37,197 nt of DNA, taken from NCBI GenBank assembly GCA_039812545.1, contig JBDIAR010000005.1, positions 1 through 37,197 on the forward strand, in the 5' to 3' direction. Made by a program: the position numbers and the translations under genes. Positions within the stretch are counted from its first letter, which is position 1. Each line of letters opens with the position of its first letter. Under the pieces are notes generated by a model. The model had not been told where the DNA came from, made no database searches, and saw nothing but the letters and a program-made list of their open reading frames with translations. Shown piece after piece: positions 31,490-37,197 of the stretch. The DNA comes from JBDIAR01 sp039812545. Lineage in GTDB: Bacteria > Actinomycetota > Actinomycetes > Actinomycetales > Dermatophilaceae.

Positions 31490-33037
31490 TCAATCACCGC
31501 ACCCGGCCGGACCGGCCGCAAGCCCCGCGGACGGGGGTCTCCTGCCGATGGTCGGTATGCCGAGGGCGACGGTTGGTTTGCCGGTCGGGTTGTCCTGCGC
31601 CGCCGCCCACGCTTCTCCACCGCGGGACCGGCGCACGGCATACGACCCACCGGACAGGGCGCCGTCGGCGACCAGATGGTGCGGCGCTCCGTAGGTGACG
31701 CCCACGGTGACGAAGTCGCCGGGCCGGGGCAGCTCGGCGCCTTCGAGCACCGCGAAGTGGACCAGCCGGTTGTCCTGGGCACGGCCGGACAGGCGACGGG
31801 TGGCGCGGTCCTTGCGGCCCTCGCCAGTCGCTACGAGAACCTCGACATCGCGTCCCTCGTAGGCCCGGTGCCCCGCCCACGCGATGTCCTCCTGAACGGC
31901 CACGAGCCGGTCAAAGCGTTCCTGCACAACGGCTTTCGGAATCTGCCCCGTCATGGTGGCAGCAGGTGTCCCGGGGCGGATGGAGTACTGGAAGGTGAAG
32001 GCTCCCGCGAACCGAGCGGCCCGCACCACGTCCAATGTCGCCGCGAAGTCCGCCTCGGTCTCGCCCGGGAAGCCGACGATGATGTCGGTCGTGATCGCCG
32101 CATCCGGCATACGCTCGCGGACTCCCTCGATGATCCTGAGGAAGCGCTCGGCTCGGTAGCTGCGGCGCATCGCGGCCAGGACCGCGTCCGAACCGGATTG
32201 GAGCGGCATGTGCAGGCTCGGCATGACGTTCGGCGTCTCCGCCATCGCCTCGATGACGTCGTCGGTGAACGCGGCGGGGTGTGGGCTGGTGAATCGCACG
32301 CGCTCCAGGCCCTCGATGCGTCCGCACGCCCGCAGCAGCTTGCCGAAGGCCAGCCGGTCGCCGAACTCGACGCCGTAGGTGTTGACGTTCTGCCCGAGCA
32401 GGGTCACCTCGACGACCCCCTGAGCGACCAGGGCCTCGATCTCGGCGATGATGTCCTGCGGGCGGCGGTCCTGTTCACGGCCGCGCAGGCTGGGCACGAT
32501 GCAGAACGTGCACGTGTTGTTGCAGCCCACGGAGATGGATACCCATGCGCTGTATGCCGATTCGCGCCGGGTCGGCAGCGTGGAGGGGAAGGTCTCCAGG
32601 GCCTCGAGGATCTCGACCTGCGCTTCGCGATTATGGCGGGCCCGGTCCAACAGAGCCGGCAAGGACCCGATGTTGTGGGTGCCGAAGACGACGTCGACCC
32701 ATGGGGCGCGCGCCACGATGGTCTCGCGATCCTTTTGGGCCATGCAGCCACCGACCGCGATCTGCAGGTCGGGATTGGCGAGTTTCGCCTGCCGCAGCAG
32801 CCCCAGATTGCCGTACAACTTGTTGTCCGCGTTCTCCCGGACCGCACAGGTGTTGAAGACGACGACATCGGCGAACGGCGGGCGCCCTTCTGCCGCAACG
32901 GTGCCGACGTCGGCATACCCTGCGGTCTCCAGCAACCCGGCGAGGCGCTCGGAGTCATGCACATTCATCTGGCAGCCAAAAGTGCGCACCTCGTAGGTGC
33001 GGACGGGGTGGACGGGGCTGGTGGTCGGCTCGCTCAT
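31490..33037 (-). CDS. miaB: tRNA-2-methylthio-N6-dimethylallyladenosine synthase MiaB
   Basis: 515 residues. The UPF0004 domain has Cys22, Cys64 and Cys98, which bind one Fe-S cluster. The radical-SAM motif CNNTCTFC gives Cys172, Cys176 and Cys179. A TRAM domain lies near 395-460, and a low-complexity tail of about 50 residues follows. MiaB adds the methylthio group to i6A37 made by MiaA. TACTCT (33052-33047) ends 9 nt before the ATG, so the promoter is probably just upstream, separate from the cys operon 46 bp away. Confidence 0.96.
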   Translation of the reverse strand: MSEPTTSPVHPVRTYEVRTFGCQMNVHDSERLAGLLETAGYADVGTVAAEGRPPFADVVVFNTCAVRENADNKLYGNLGLLRQAKLANPDLQIAVGGCMAQKDRETIVARAPWVDVVFGTHNIGSLPALLDRARHNREAQVEILEALETFPSTLPTRRESAYSAWVSISVGCNNTCTFCIVPSLRGREQDRRPQDIIAEIEALVAQGVVEVTLLGQNVNTYGVEFGDRLAFGKLLRACGRIEGLERVRFTSPHPAAFTDDVIEAMAETPNVMPSLHMPLQSGSDAVLAAMRRSYRAERFLRIIEGVRERMPDAAITTDIIVGFPGETEADFAATLDVVRAARFAGAFTFQYSIRPGTPAATMTGQIPKAVVQERFDRLVAVQEDIAWAGHRAYEGRDVEVLVATGEGRKDRATRRLSGRAQDNRLVHFAVLEGAELPRPGDFVTVGVTYGAPHHLVADGALSGGSYAVRRSRGGEAWAAAQDNPTGKPTVALGIPTIGRRPPSAGLAAGPAGCGD

Positions 33038-33046
33038 GGCCGCACC

Positions 33047-33052
33047 AGAGTA
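33047..33052 (-). promoter_or_regulatory. -10-like element before miaB
   Basis: TACTCT on the minus strand, 9 nt before ATG 33037, with no Shine-Dalgarno between. Confidence 0.35.
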
Positions 33053-33083
33053 CGACGTGCCCGGCGTCGGCGGGACGCCGGGT

Positions 33084-34082
33084 TCACAGGTAGTACTCGA
33101 TATGCGGTTCCGCGGCGAGCGATCGGCCGGCGAGCACGGTTGCAGCGCGCACGCTCTCGTTGGTCCGCAGGCCGAGGTCGTCGGCCACCTGTCGGGTCAC
33201 CTGGGCGGCGAACCGATCCCGGCTCTCGTCGGCGACCATCTCCACCCGAACCTCGAACCCCAGCCGGACGATCCGCTCGATCGTGGCTTGGATGGAGGTC
33301 TCCCCCGGCGCGTCCGGGGTGCCCGGGCGGGACAGCCGGATCTCGTGGGGCCGCACGAGGAAGCCGTCGAAGCGCGCCACCGCGCCGAGGAAGCTCATGA
33401 CGAAACCGTTGGCGGGCGCGTCGTAGACCTCGTCCGGCGTACCCACCTGTTCGATCCGTCCGGCGTTCATCACCGTGATCCGGTCGGCGATGTCCAGGGC
33501 CTCCTCCTGGTCGTGGGTCACCAGGACGGTCGTGACATGCACCTCGTCCTGGAGGCGACGCAGCCAGCGCCGCAACTCGCCACGCACCTTGGCGTCCAAC
33601 GCACCGAACGGCTCGTCGAGCAACAGCACCTCCGGGTCCACGGCCAGGGCCCGGGCCAGCGCCATCCGCTGACGCTGCCCGCCCGAGAGTTGTGCCGGGT
33701 ACCGATGCTGCAGACCCGCCAGCCCGACGATCTCCAACAGGTCGCCCACCCGCTTGTCGATGGCCGCCTTCGGCCGCTTGCGGATGGTCAGGCCGAAGGC
33801 GACATTGTCTCGAACGGTCATATGCCGGAACGCCGCATAGTGCTGGAAGACGAACCCGATCCCCCGATCCCGGGGCGGCAACGAGGTGACGTCGCGGCCG
33901 GCGATGACGACCTGACCGCTGTCGAGCCGTTCGAGCCCGGCGATCGAGCGCAACAGCGTCGACTTGCCGGAACCGCTGGGTCCGAGCAGCGCCGTCAGGG
34001 CGCCGTCCGGGATCTCCAGCGAGACCTCGTCCAGGGCGGTGAAGTCCCCGAAGGTCTTATGTGCATTGGTCACGGTGATCAT
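33084..34082 (-). CDS. cysA: Sulfate ABC transporter ATP-binding protein
   Basis: 332 residues from ATG 34082. Walker A is GPSGSGKST (34-42), the signature LSGGQRQRMALARAL, Walker B LLLDEPF, and the switch VTHDQEEALDIADR. The C-terminal region after about 230 is the regulatory TOBE-like domain of CysA. It drives uptake of sulfate or thiosulfate with CysT and CysW. The start overlaps the cysW stop in ATGA, and the cassette ends the operon. Confidence 0.94.
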   Translation of the reverse strand: MITVTNAHKTFGDFTALDEVSLEIPDGALTALLGPSGSGKSTLLRSIAGLERLDSGQVVIAGRDVTSLPPRDRGIGFVFQHYAAFRHMTVRDNVAFGLTIRKRPKAAIDKRVGDLLEIVGLAGLQHRYPAQLSGGQRQRMALARALAVDPEVLLLDEPFGALDAKVRGELRRWLRRLQDEVHVTTVLVTHDQEEALDIADRITVMNAGRIEQVGTPDEVYDAPANGFVMSFLGAVARFDGFLVRPHEIRLSRPGTPDAPGETSIQATIERIVRLGFEVRVEMVADESRDRFAAQVTRQVADDLGLRTNESVRAATVLAGRSLAAEPHIEYYL

Positions 34083-34888
34083 CGAGGCGTCCTTCGGAGC
34101 CGGTCGAGCAGTGCGGTGAACGCCAACGTGAGCAGGGCCAGGCCCATGAGGAGGGTGGCAGCGGCATACGAGCCGTAAATGTTGTGGTCTTCGAGGTACC
34201 TGGCGTGCACGAGCAGGGTCAGTGTCTGCGAGACCCCGGGGAAACCGGCCGACACCATGGTCACGGCACCGAATTCGCCGAGCGCGCGGGCGATCGTCAA
34301 CACGATGCCGTAGGTCAGGCCCCACCGGATCGCGGGCAGCGTGACCCGCCAGAAGGTCTGCCAGGGCGTCGCACCGAGGGTCGCAGCGGCTTGCTCCTGT
34401 TCGGTGCCGATTTCGCGCAGGACCGGTTCGACCTCGCGTACCACGAAGGGCAGGGTGACGAAGACGGTGGCGAGCACCATCCCCGGCACATTGAAGATGA
34501 CGTCGATGCCGAGCCGCGCCAACCCGCCGAACCAGCCGCCGGCCCCCCACAGCATGATGAGAGCCACACCCACCACGACCGGGGACACCGCGAACGGCAG
34601 GTCCACGATCGACTGCAGGACGCCCTTCCCACGGAAGTCCCCACGCACGATGGCCAGCGCGGTGACCACTCCGAAGACGACGTTGAGCGGTACGGCGATC
34701 GCGACGATGAGCAACGACAGGTTGGTCGCCGAGATCGCCGCCGGCGTGCGGATCCACGCGACGAAGGTCGGTATGCCGGGGGCGAAGGTGCGATAGAGGA
34801 TCAGTGCGACGGGTACGGCGAGCAACAGCGCCAGGTATGCCAGGGCGATGGTGCGCAGGGTCCACCGAGCCGTCCGCGATCCGGTCAC
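34079..34888 (-). CDS. cysW: Sulfate ABC transporter permease CysW
   Basis: 269 residues from GTG 34888, with GGAGG 7 nt upstream. About six hydrophobic helices. The EAA loop region is EQEQAAATLGATPWQTFWRV, and ARALGEFGAVTMVSAG is characteristic of CysW. It is the second permease of the sulfate importer. It overlaps cysT (GTGA) and cysA (ATGA) by 4 nt each. Confidence 0.92.
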   Translation of the reverse strand: MTGSRTARWTLRTIALAYLALLLAVPVALILYRTFAPGIPTFVAWIRTPAAISATNLSLLIVAIAVPLNVVFGVVTALAIVRGDFRGKGVLQSIVDLPFAVSPVVVGVALIMLWGAGGWFGGLARLGIDVIFNVPGMVLATVFVTLPFVVREVEPVLREIGTEQEQAAATLGATPWQTFWRVTLPAIRWGLTYGIVLTIARALGEFGAVTMVSAGFPGVSQTLTLLVHARYLEDHNIYGSYAAATLLMGLALLTLAFTALLDRLRRTPR

Positions 34889-35733
34889 CACGTGTCCTCC
34901 TCGGGGTGACCGGATCGCCGGTTCGCGAGGAACCGGAGCGCGCAGAGCACGGCGAATGACAGGGCGAGCAGGGTCACCGAGACGGCGGCGGCCCCGAGCC
35001 GGTTGTCGACCTCGATCTGGTCCTGGATGTACTGCGAGGCCACTTGGGTCTGGCGTTGGATGTTGCCGCCGATCAGGGTCACCGAGCCGTACTCCCCGAT
35101 GGCGCGCGCGAACGCCAAGCCGGCGCCGCCGATGACCGCGGGCCGGATCGTCGGCCACACCACCGTTCGGAAGGTCGTCCACTCGCCGGCCCCGAGCGAG
35201 CGAGCGGCCTCCTCCACCTCGCGGTCGGCCTCGATGAGCACGGGCTGGACCGAACGGACGACGAACGGGAGCGTGACGAAGGCCAGTGCGACCAGCACGC
35301 CGAGCTTGGTGTTGTTCAACTGGATCCCGACCGGGCTGTTCGGGCCGTAGAGCGCCAGGAGCACCACGCTGGCCACGATGGTGGGGAGTGCGAACGGGAG
35401 GTCGATGAGGGCGTCGACCACCTTCTTGCCGGGGAACCGGTCACGGACCAGTACCCAGGCGATGACCGTCCCCATCACCGCGTTCACGAGCGTCACGATG
35501 AGCGCCAGGGCAAGGGTGATCGCGAGCGCGGCGACGGCGCTCGGGGTGCTGATGGCTTCGACGAAGGCCGCCGGTCCCTCGCCGAGGGACCCGACCACCA
35601 GCGCGGCGATGGGGAGCAGCACGATGACGCTGAGCCAGAGCGTCACGATGCCGACCCCGATCCCCCCGGCCCGTCGGCGGACGGAGGAGGCCGACGGGAC
35701 CAGGGGCGTCCCGGCGAGCGGCACGACCGTCAC
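34885..35733 (-). CDS. cysT: Sulfate ABC transporter permease CysT
   Basis: 282 residues from GTG 35733. About six hydrophobic helices. DREVEEAARSLGAGEWTTF is the EAA loop that docks on CysA, and ARAIGEYGSVTLIGGN the matching permease motif. It pairs with CysW in the membrane. The frame is open further upstream to 35838, inside the binding-protein gene, but the 4-nt overlap with the previous stop fixes the start. Confidence 0.92.
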   Translation of the reverse strand: MTVVPLAGTPLVPSASSVRRRAGGIGVGIVTLWLSVIVLLPIAALVVGSLGEGPAAFVEAISTPSAVAALAITLALALIVTLVNAVMGTVIAWVLVRDRFPGKKVVDALIDLPFALPTIVASVVLLALYGPNSPVGIQLNNTKLGVLVALAFVTLPFVVRSVQPVLIEADREVEEAARSLGAGEWTTFRTVVWPTIRPAVIGGAGLAFARAIGEYGSVTLIGGNIQRQTQVASQYIQDQIEVDNRLGAAAVSVTLLALSFAVLCALRFLANRRSGHPEEDTW

Positions 35734-36842
35734 CGTCCGCTCGTTCCCGAGTCGTAGATCTGGGCGATGGCTCCGGACCCCTTGGCGAACAGCGTCGTGT
35801 CCACCGTCTTCCACCCGCCGAGGTCCGCGATCGTCCACAGTTTGTCCGGCGGCGGCAGAGACGACATGTGCCGCGCCATCACGCTCGCGTCCGGCACGCG
35901 GAACCCCGCGGCGGCGAGCAACTCCTGGGCTTGCGGGGTGAAGAGGAAGTCCACCAGAGCGGCGGCTTGGGTCCGATGGCCGGCCTGCGAGAGGACGGCG
36001 ACAGGGTTGTCGATCCGGAAGGTCTGCGGCGGAATGAGGTGTTCGACCGCCTCGCCGGCCTTCTCGGTGAAGATCGCCTCGTTCTCGTAGCTGAGGAGAA
36101 CGTCACCGGTTCCCTGGACGAAGGACTCGGTGGCGATCCGACCCGAGGTCGGCTGCGTCTTCACGTGCTCGGTCACCAGCGAGCGCAGGTATGCCAGTCC
36201 CTGGGCTGGTTTGCGTCCGCCCTCGCTCTTGACGGCATACGGGGCGAGGAGATTCCACTTGGCCGACCCGGAGCTGAACGGATTGGGCGTCATCACTTCG
36301 ACTCCCGGACGCAGGAGGTCGTCCCAGTCGTGGATCCCCTTGGGGTTGCCCTTGCGAACCACGAAGACGACGACCGACCCGAAGGGCACGCCGTGATAGG
36401 CGCCGGCGTTCCACGAGGGGGCGACCAGGCCGGCGTCGACCAACCGCGTGACATCGGGTTCGACGGAGAAGCTGACCAGATCGGCGGACGCCCCGGCGGC
36501 CACCTTGCGAGACTGATCGCCCGAGGCTCCATAGGACGCGTTGACTAAGACGCCGGAGCCGGACGGGCTGGCGGCGAAGGCCGGGAGGACGGCTTCGAAG
36601 GCCGCTTTGGCGACCGAAAAGGCATACAGGTCAAGGGTGGTGGAGGTGGCGGCTCGTGCGGCGCCCTGCGTTCCGGACACCGAATCGCTGGGTCCGCCAC
36701 CGGTGCAGGCGGTGATCGACAAGGCGGCGAGCAGGCCGACGGCGAGCCGGCCGTTGGACCTGGTGGAGTGCCTTGGCAGGGGGGTCCGGGGGGTGGGTTG
36801 ATGGTGGGGCGTGCGTTTCGCGAGGTGTGTGGTGTTGCGCAT
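35730..36842 (-). CDS. Sulfate-binding lipoprotein of the CysTWA importer
   Basis: 370 residues from ATG 36842. A long basic N-region (about 32 residues) leads to a hydrophobic stretch and the lipobox SITAC, with lipid-carrying Cys46. The mature part is a type II periplasmic-binding fold: NASYGASGDQSRKVAAG, ADLVSFSVEPDVTRL, TPNPFSSGSAKWNLLAPY, and DVLLSYENEAIF are blocks of the sulfate/thiosulfate-binding SubI/Sbp/CysP group. It probably hands sulfate to CysTW. The ribosome-binding AGGAGAGA lies 8 nt before the ATG and can be masked by an upstream complement (36903-36911). It heads the operon behind a Cys-rich leader ORF. Confidence 0.9.
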   Translation of the reverse strand: MRNTTHLAKRTPHHQPTPRTPLPRHSTRSNGRLAVGLLAALSITACTGGGPSDSVSGTQGAARAATSTTLDLYAFSVAKAAFEAVLPAFAASPSGSGVLVNASYGASGDQSRKVAAGASADLVSFSVEPDVTRLVDAGLVAPSWNAGAYHGVPFGSVVVFVVRKGNPKGIHDWDDLLRPGVEVMTPNPFSSGSAKWNLLAPYAVKSEGGRKPAQGLAYLRSLVTEHVKTQPTSGRIATESFVQGTGDVLLSYENEAIFTEKAGEAVEHLIPPQTFRIDNPVAVLSQAGHRTQAAALVDFLFTPQAQELLAAAGFRVPDASVMARHMSSLPPPDKLWTIADLGGWKTVDTTLFAKGSGAIAQIYDSGTSGR

Positions 36843-36850
36843 GGCGGTTT

Positions 36851-36911
36851 TCTCTCCTGGGCATGGCCTGCTGGAGGGGCGGGACGTCGGGGGTGGCCGC
36901 CGCAGGAGAGA
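36851..36911 (-). promoter_or_regulatory. Ribosome-binding-site-masking inverted repeat of the sulfate operon
   Basis: On the minus strand, TCTCTCCTG (36911-36903) is perfectly complementary to CAGGAGAGA (36859-36851), which holds the ribosome-binding site of the sulfate-binding protein. The pairing could block translation initiation. An inner GGCGG/CCGCC pair could strengthen the fold. Confidence 0.6.
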
Positions 36912-36959
36912 GACGGGGTTCTCGACTGCGCTGGGCGGCGAACGTTGTGCGGCCCGGCT

Positions 36960-37009
36960 ATCGGGGTGAGGTGACACCCGATCCGACCGCGCGGGATTGC
37001 GTCAGATCG
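36960..37009 (-). promoter_or_regulatory. Mutually exclusive stems after the Cys leader ORF
   Basis: Stem 1 pairs CGATCTGAC (37009-37001), which contains the leader stop codon, with GTCGGATCG (36987-36979). Stem 2 pairs ATCGGGTG (36982-36975) with CACCCCGAT (36968-36960), one base bulged. They share 36979-36982, so only one can form. A ribosome at the leader stop would melt stem 1. Confidence 0.6.
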
Positions 37010-37088
37010 ACGCCGCGTCCGGGCAACACGCCATGCTCGTCGAACGACCGAAGTCGACGTGACGGCGCATGGTGGCGTAGGGAGCCAT
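37002..37088 (-). CDS. Cys-containing leader peptide of the sulfate operon
   Basis: A 28-residue ORF from ATG 37088 to TGA. It contains RRHVDFGRSTSMACC: the RxHVDxxR...C signature of the small actinobacterial leader peptides found before sulfur genes, with adjacent Cys codons TGT TGC at 21-22. CATCGT ends 7 nt before the ATG and TTGCGT lies 17 bp further up, so it is probably translated from a leaderless mRNA. An inner ATG at 37070 is a shorter option. Cys-rich leaderless ORFs in mycobacteria are known cysteine-responsive attenuators; here slow Cys decoding would signal sulfur limitation. It ends 160 nt before the sulfate-binding protein. Confidence 0.8.
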   Translation of the reverse strand: MAPYATMRRHVDFGRSTSMACCPDAASI

Positions 37089-37095
37089 GTCGGTC

Positions 37096-37124
37096 ACGAT
37101 GGCGGACCGGGGTCGCCCACGCAA
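37096..37124 (-). promoter_or_regulatory. Promoter of the sulfate operon leader
   Basis: TTGCGT (37124-37119), a 17-bp spacer, and CATCGT (37101-37096), ending 7 nt before the leader ATG. Spacing fits a leaderless start. Confidence 0.5.
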
Positions 37125-37174
37125 CTCGACGGGCCCGATCGCCCACATGCTGAGCCGATTCGGTCGACGTGGCC

Positions 37175-37197
37175 GTCGTCAGGGCAGTCGTCAGGGC
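37175..37197. repeat. 12-bp tandem repeat at right edge
   Basis: GTCGTCAGGGCA at 37175-37186 is followed by 11 bases of a second identical copy up to the window end. Extent beyond the edge is unknown. Confidence 0.6.

Noticed and set aside
36843..37197. SAM riboswitch upstream of the sulfate operon
   Set aside because: I found no conserved SAM-I, SAM-II or SAM-IV core. The Cys leader ORF and stems explain the region better.
1..37197. CRISPR arrays, insertion sequences, phage or attachment sites
   Set aside because: No regularly spaced repeats of CRISPR length, no transposase, integrase or structural phage genes, and no tRNA-linked direct repeats were seen.

Overview
The window is one strand-mixed piece of a high-GC actinobacterial chromosome. 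GTG starts are common, third codon positions are mostly G or C, and the order lepA-hemW-hrcA-dnaJ-rsmE-HIT-phoH on the minus strand is a conserved actinobacterial housekeeping order. A member of the Micrococcales (Intrasporangiaceae or Dermatophilaceae type) is my guess, but nothing in the window proves the family. No rRNA, tRNA, CRISPR array, transposase or prophage gene was found.

Layout. 1-1511: phoH (cut by the left edge) and a HIT-family gene, minus strand. 1565-4039: a plus-strand trio inserted into the housekeeping order: a Mug-type uracil/thymine DNA glycosylase, an ECF sigma factor, and a membrane protein with GerMN and Gmad2 domains that is probably its partner. 4049-7000: rsmE, dnaJ and hrcA, headed by three abutting CIRCE-like operators. 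7178-8038: a DUF3097 protein with a TOPRIM-like motif. 8069-9301: hemW. 9302-9927: a gene-free stretch with a hairpin and a duplicated palindrome. 9928-12052: a tyrosine phosphatase, then an AraC regulator with a VOC protein. 12107-13954: lepA. 14071-15575: a PemK/MazF-like protein facing a BKACE (DUF849) enzyme. 15848-17376: rpsT and holA. 17436-21197: a methyltransferase-like protein, a DinG-type helicase, and a pterin-dehydratase-like/VOC fusion.

21254-24733 is a complete iron-uptake operon, efeU-efeO-efeB, behind a promoter overlapped by two DtxR/IdeR-type boxes. 24751-26901 is a divergent pair: a MocR-type regulator (YczR) and the membrane protein YczE. 26870-33037 is mostly RNA and translation housekeeping on the minus strand: miaB, def, miaA, dapF and hflX, with an RsmC-like methyltransferase on the plus strand. 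33084-36842 is a sulfate ABC importer operon (binding lipoprotein, cysT, cysW, cysA) with 4-nt overlaps throughout.

The most interesting signals lie outside the long genes. Upstream of the sulfate operon, a 28-codon leaderless ORF (37088-37002) carries adjacent Cys codons and the RRHVDFGR-type signature of actinobacterial leader peptides. It is followed by overlapping stems and a 9-bp complement to the ribosome-binding site, so it is probably a cysteine-responsive attenuator. Across the whole window the word GGCATAC/GTATGCC is strongly over-used in all reading frames, even forcing the rare Ile codon ATA, which points to a DNA-level signal. About eleven genes have a -10-like hexamer 6-9 nt before the start codon, as expected for leaderless mRNAs.
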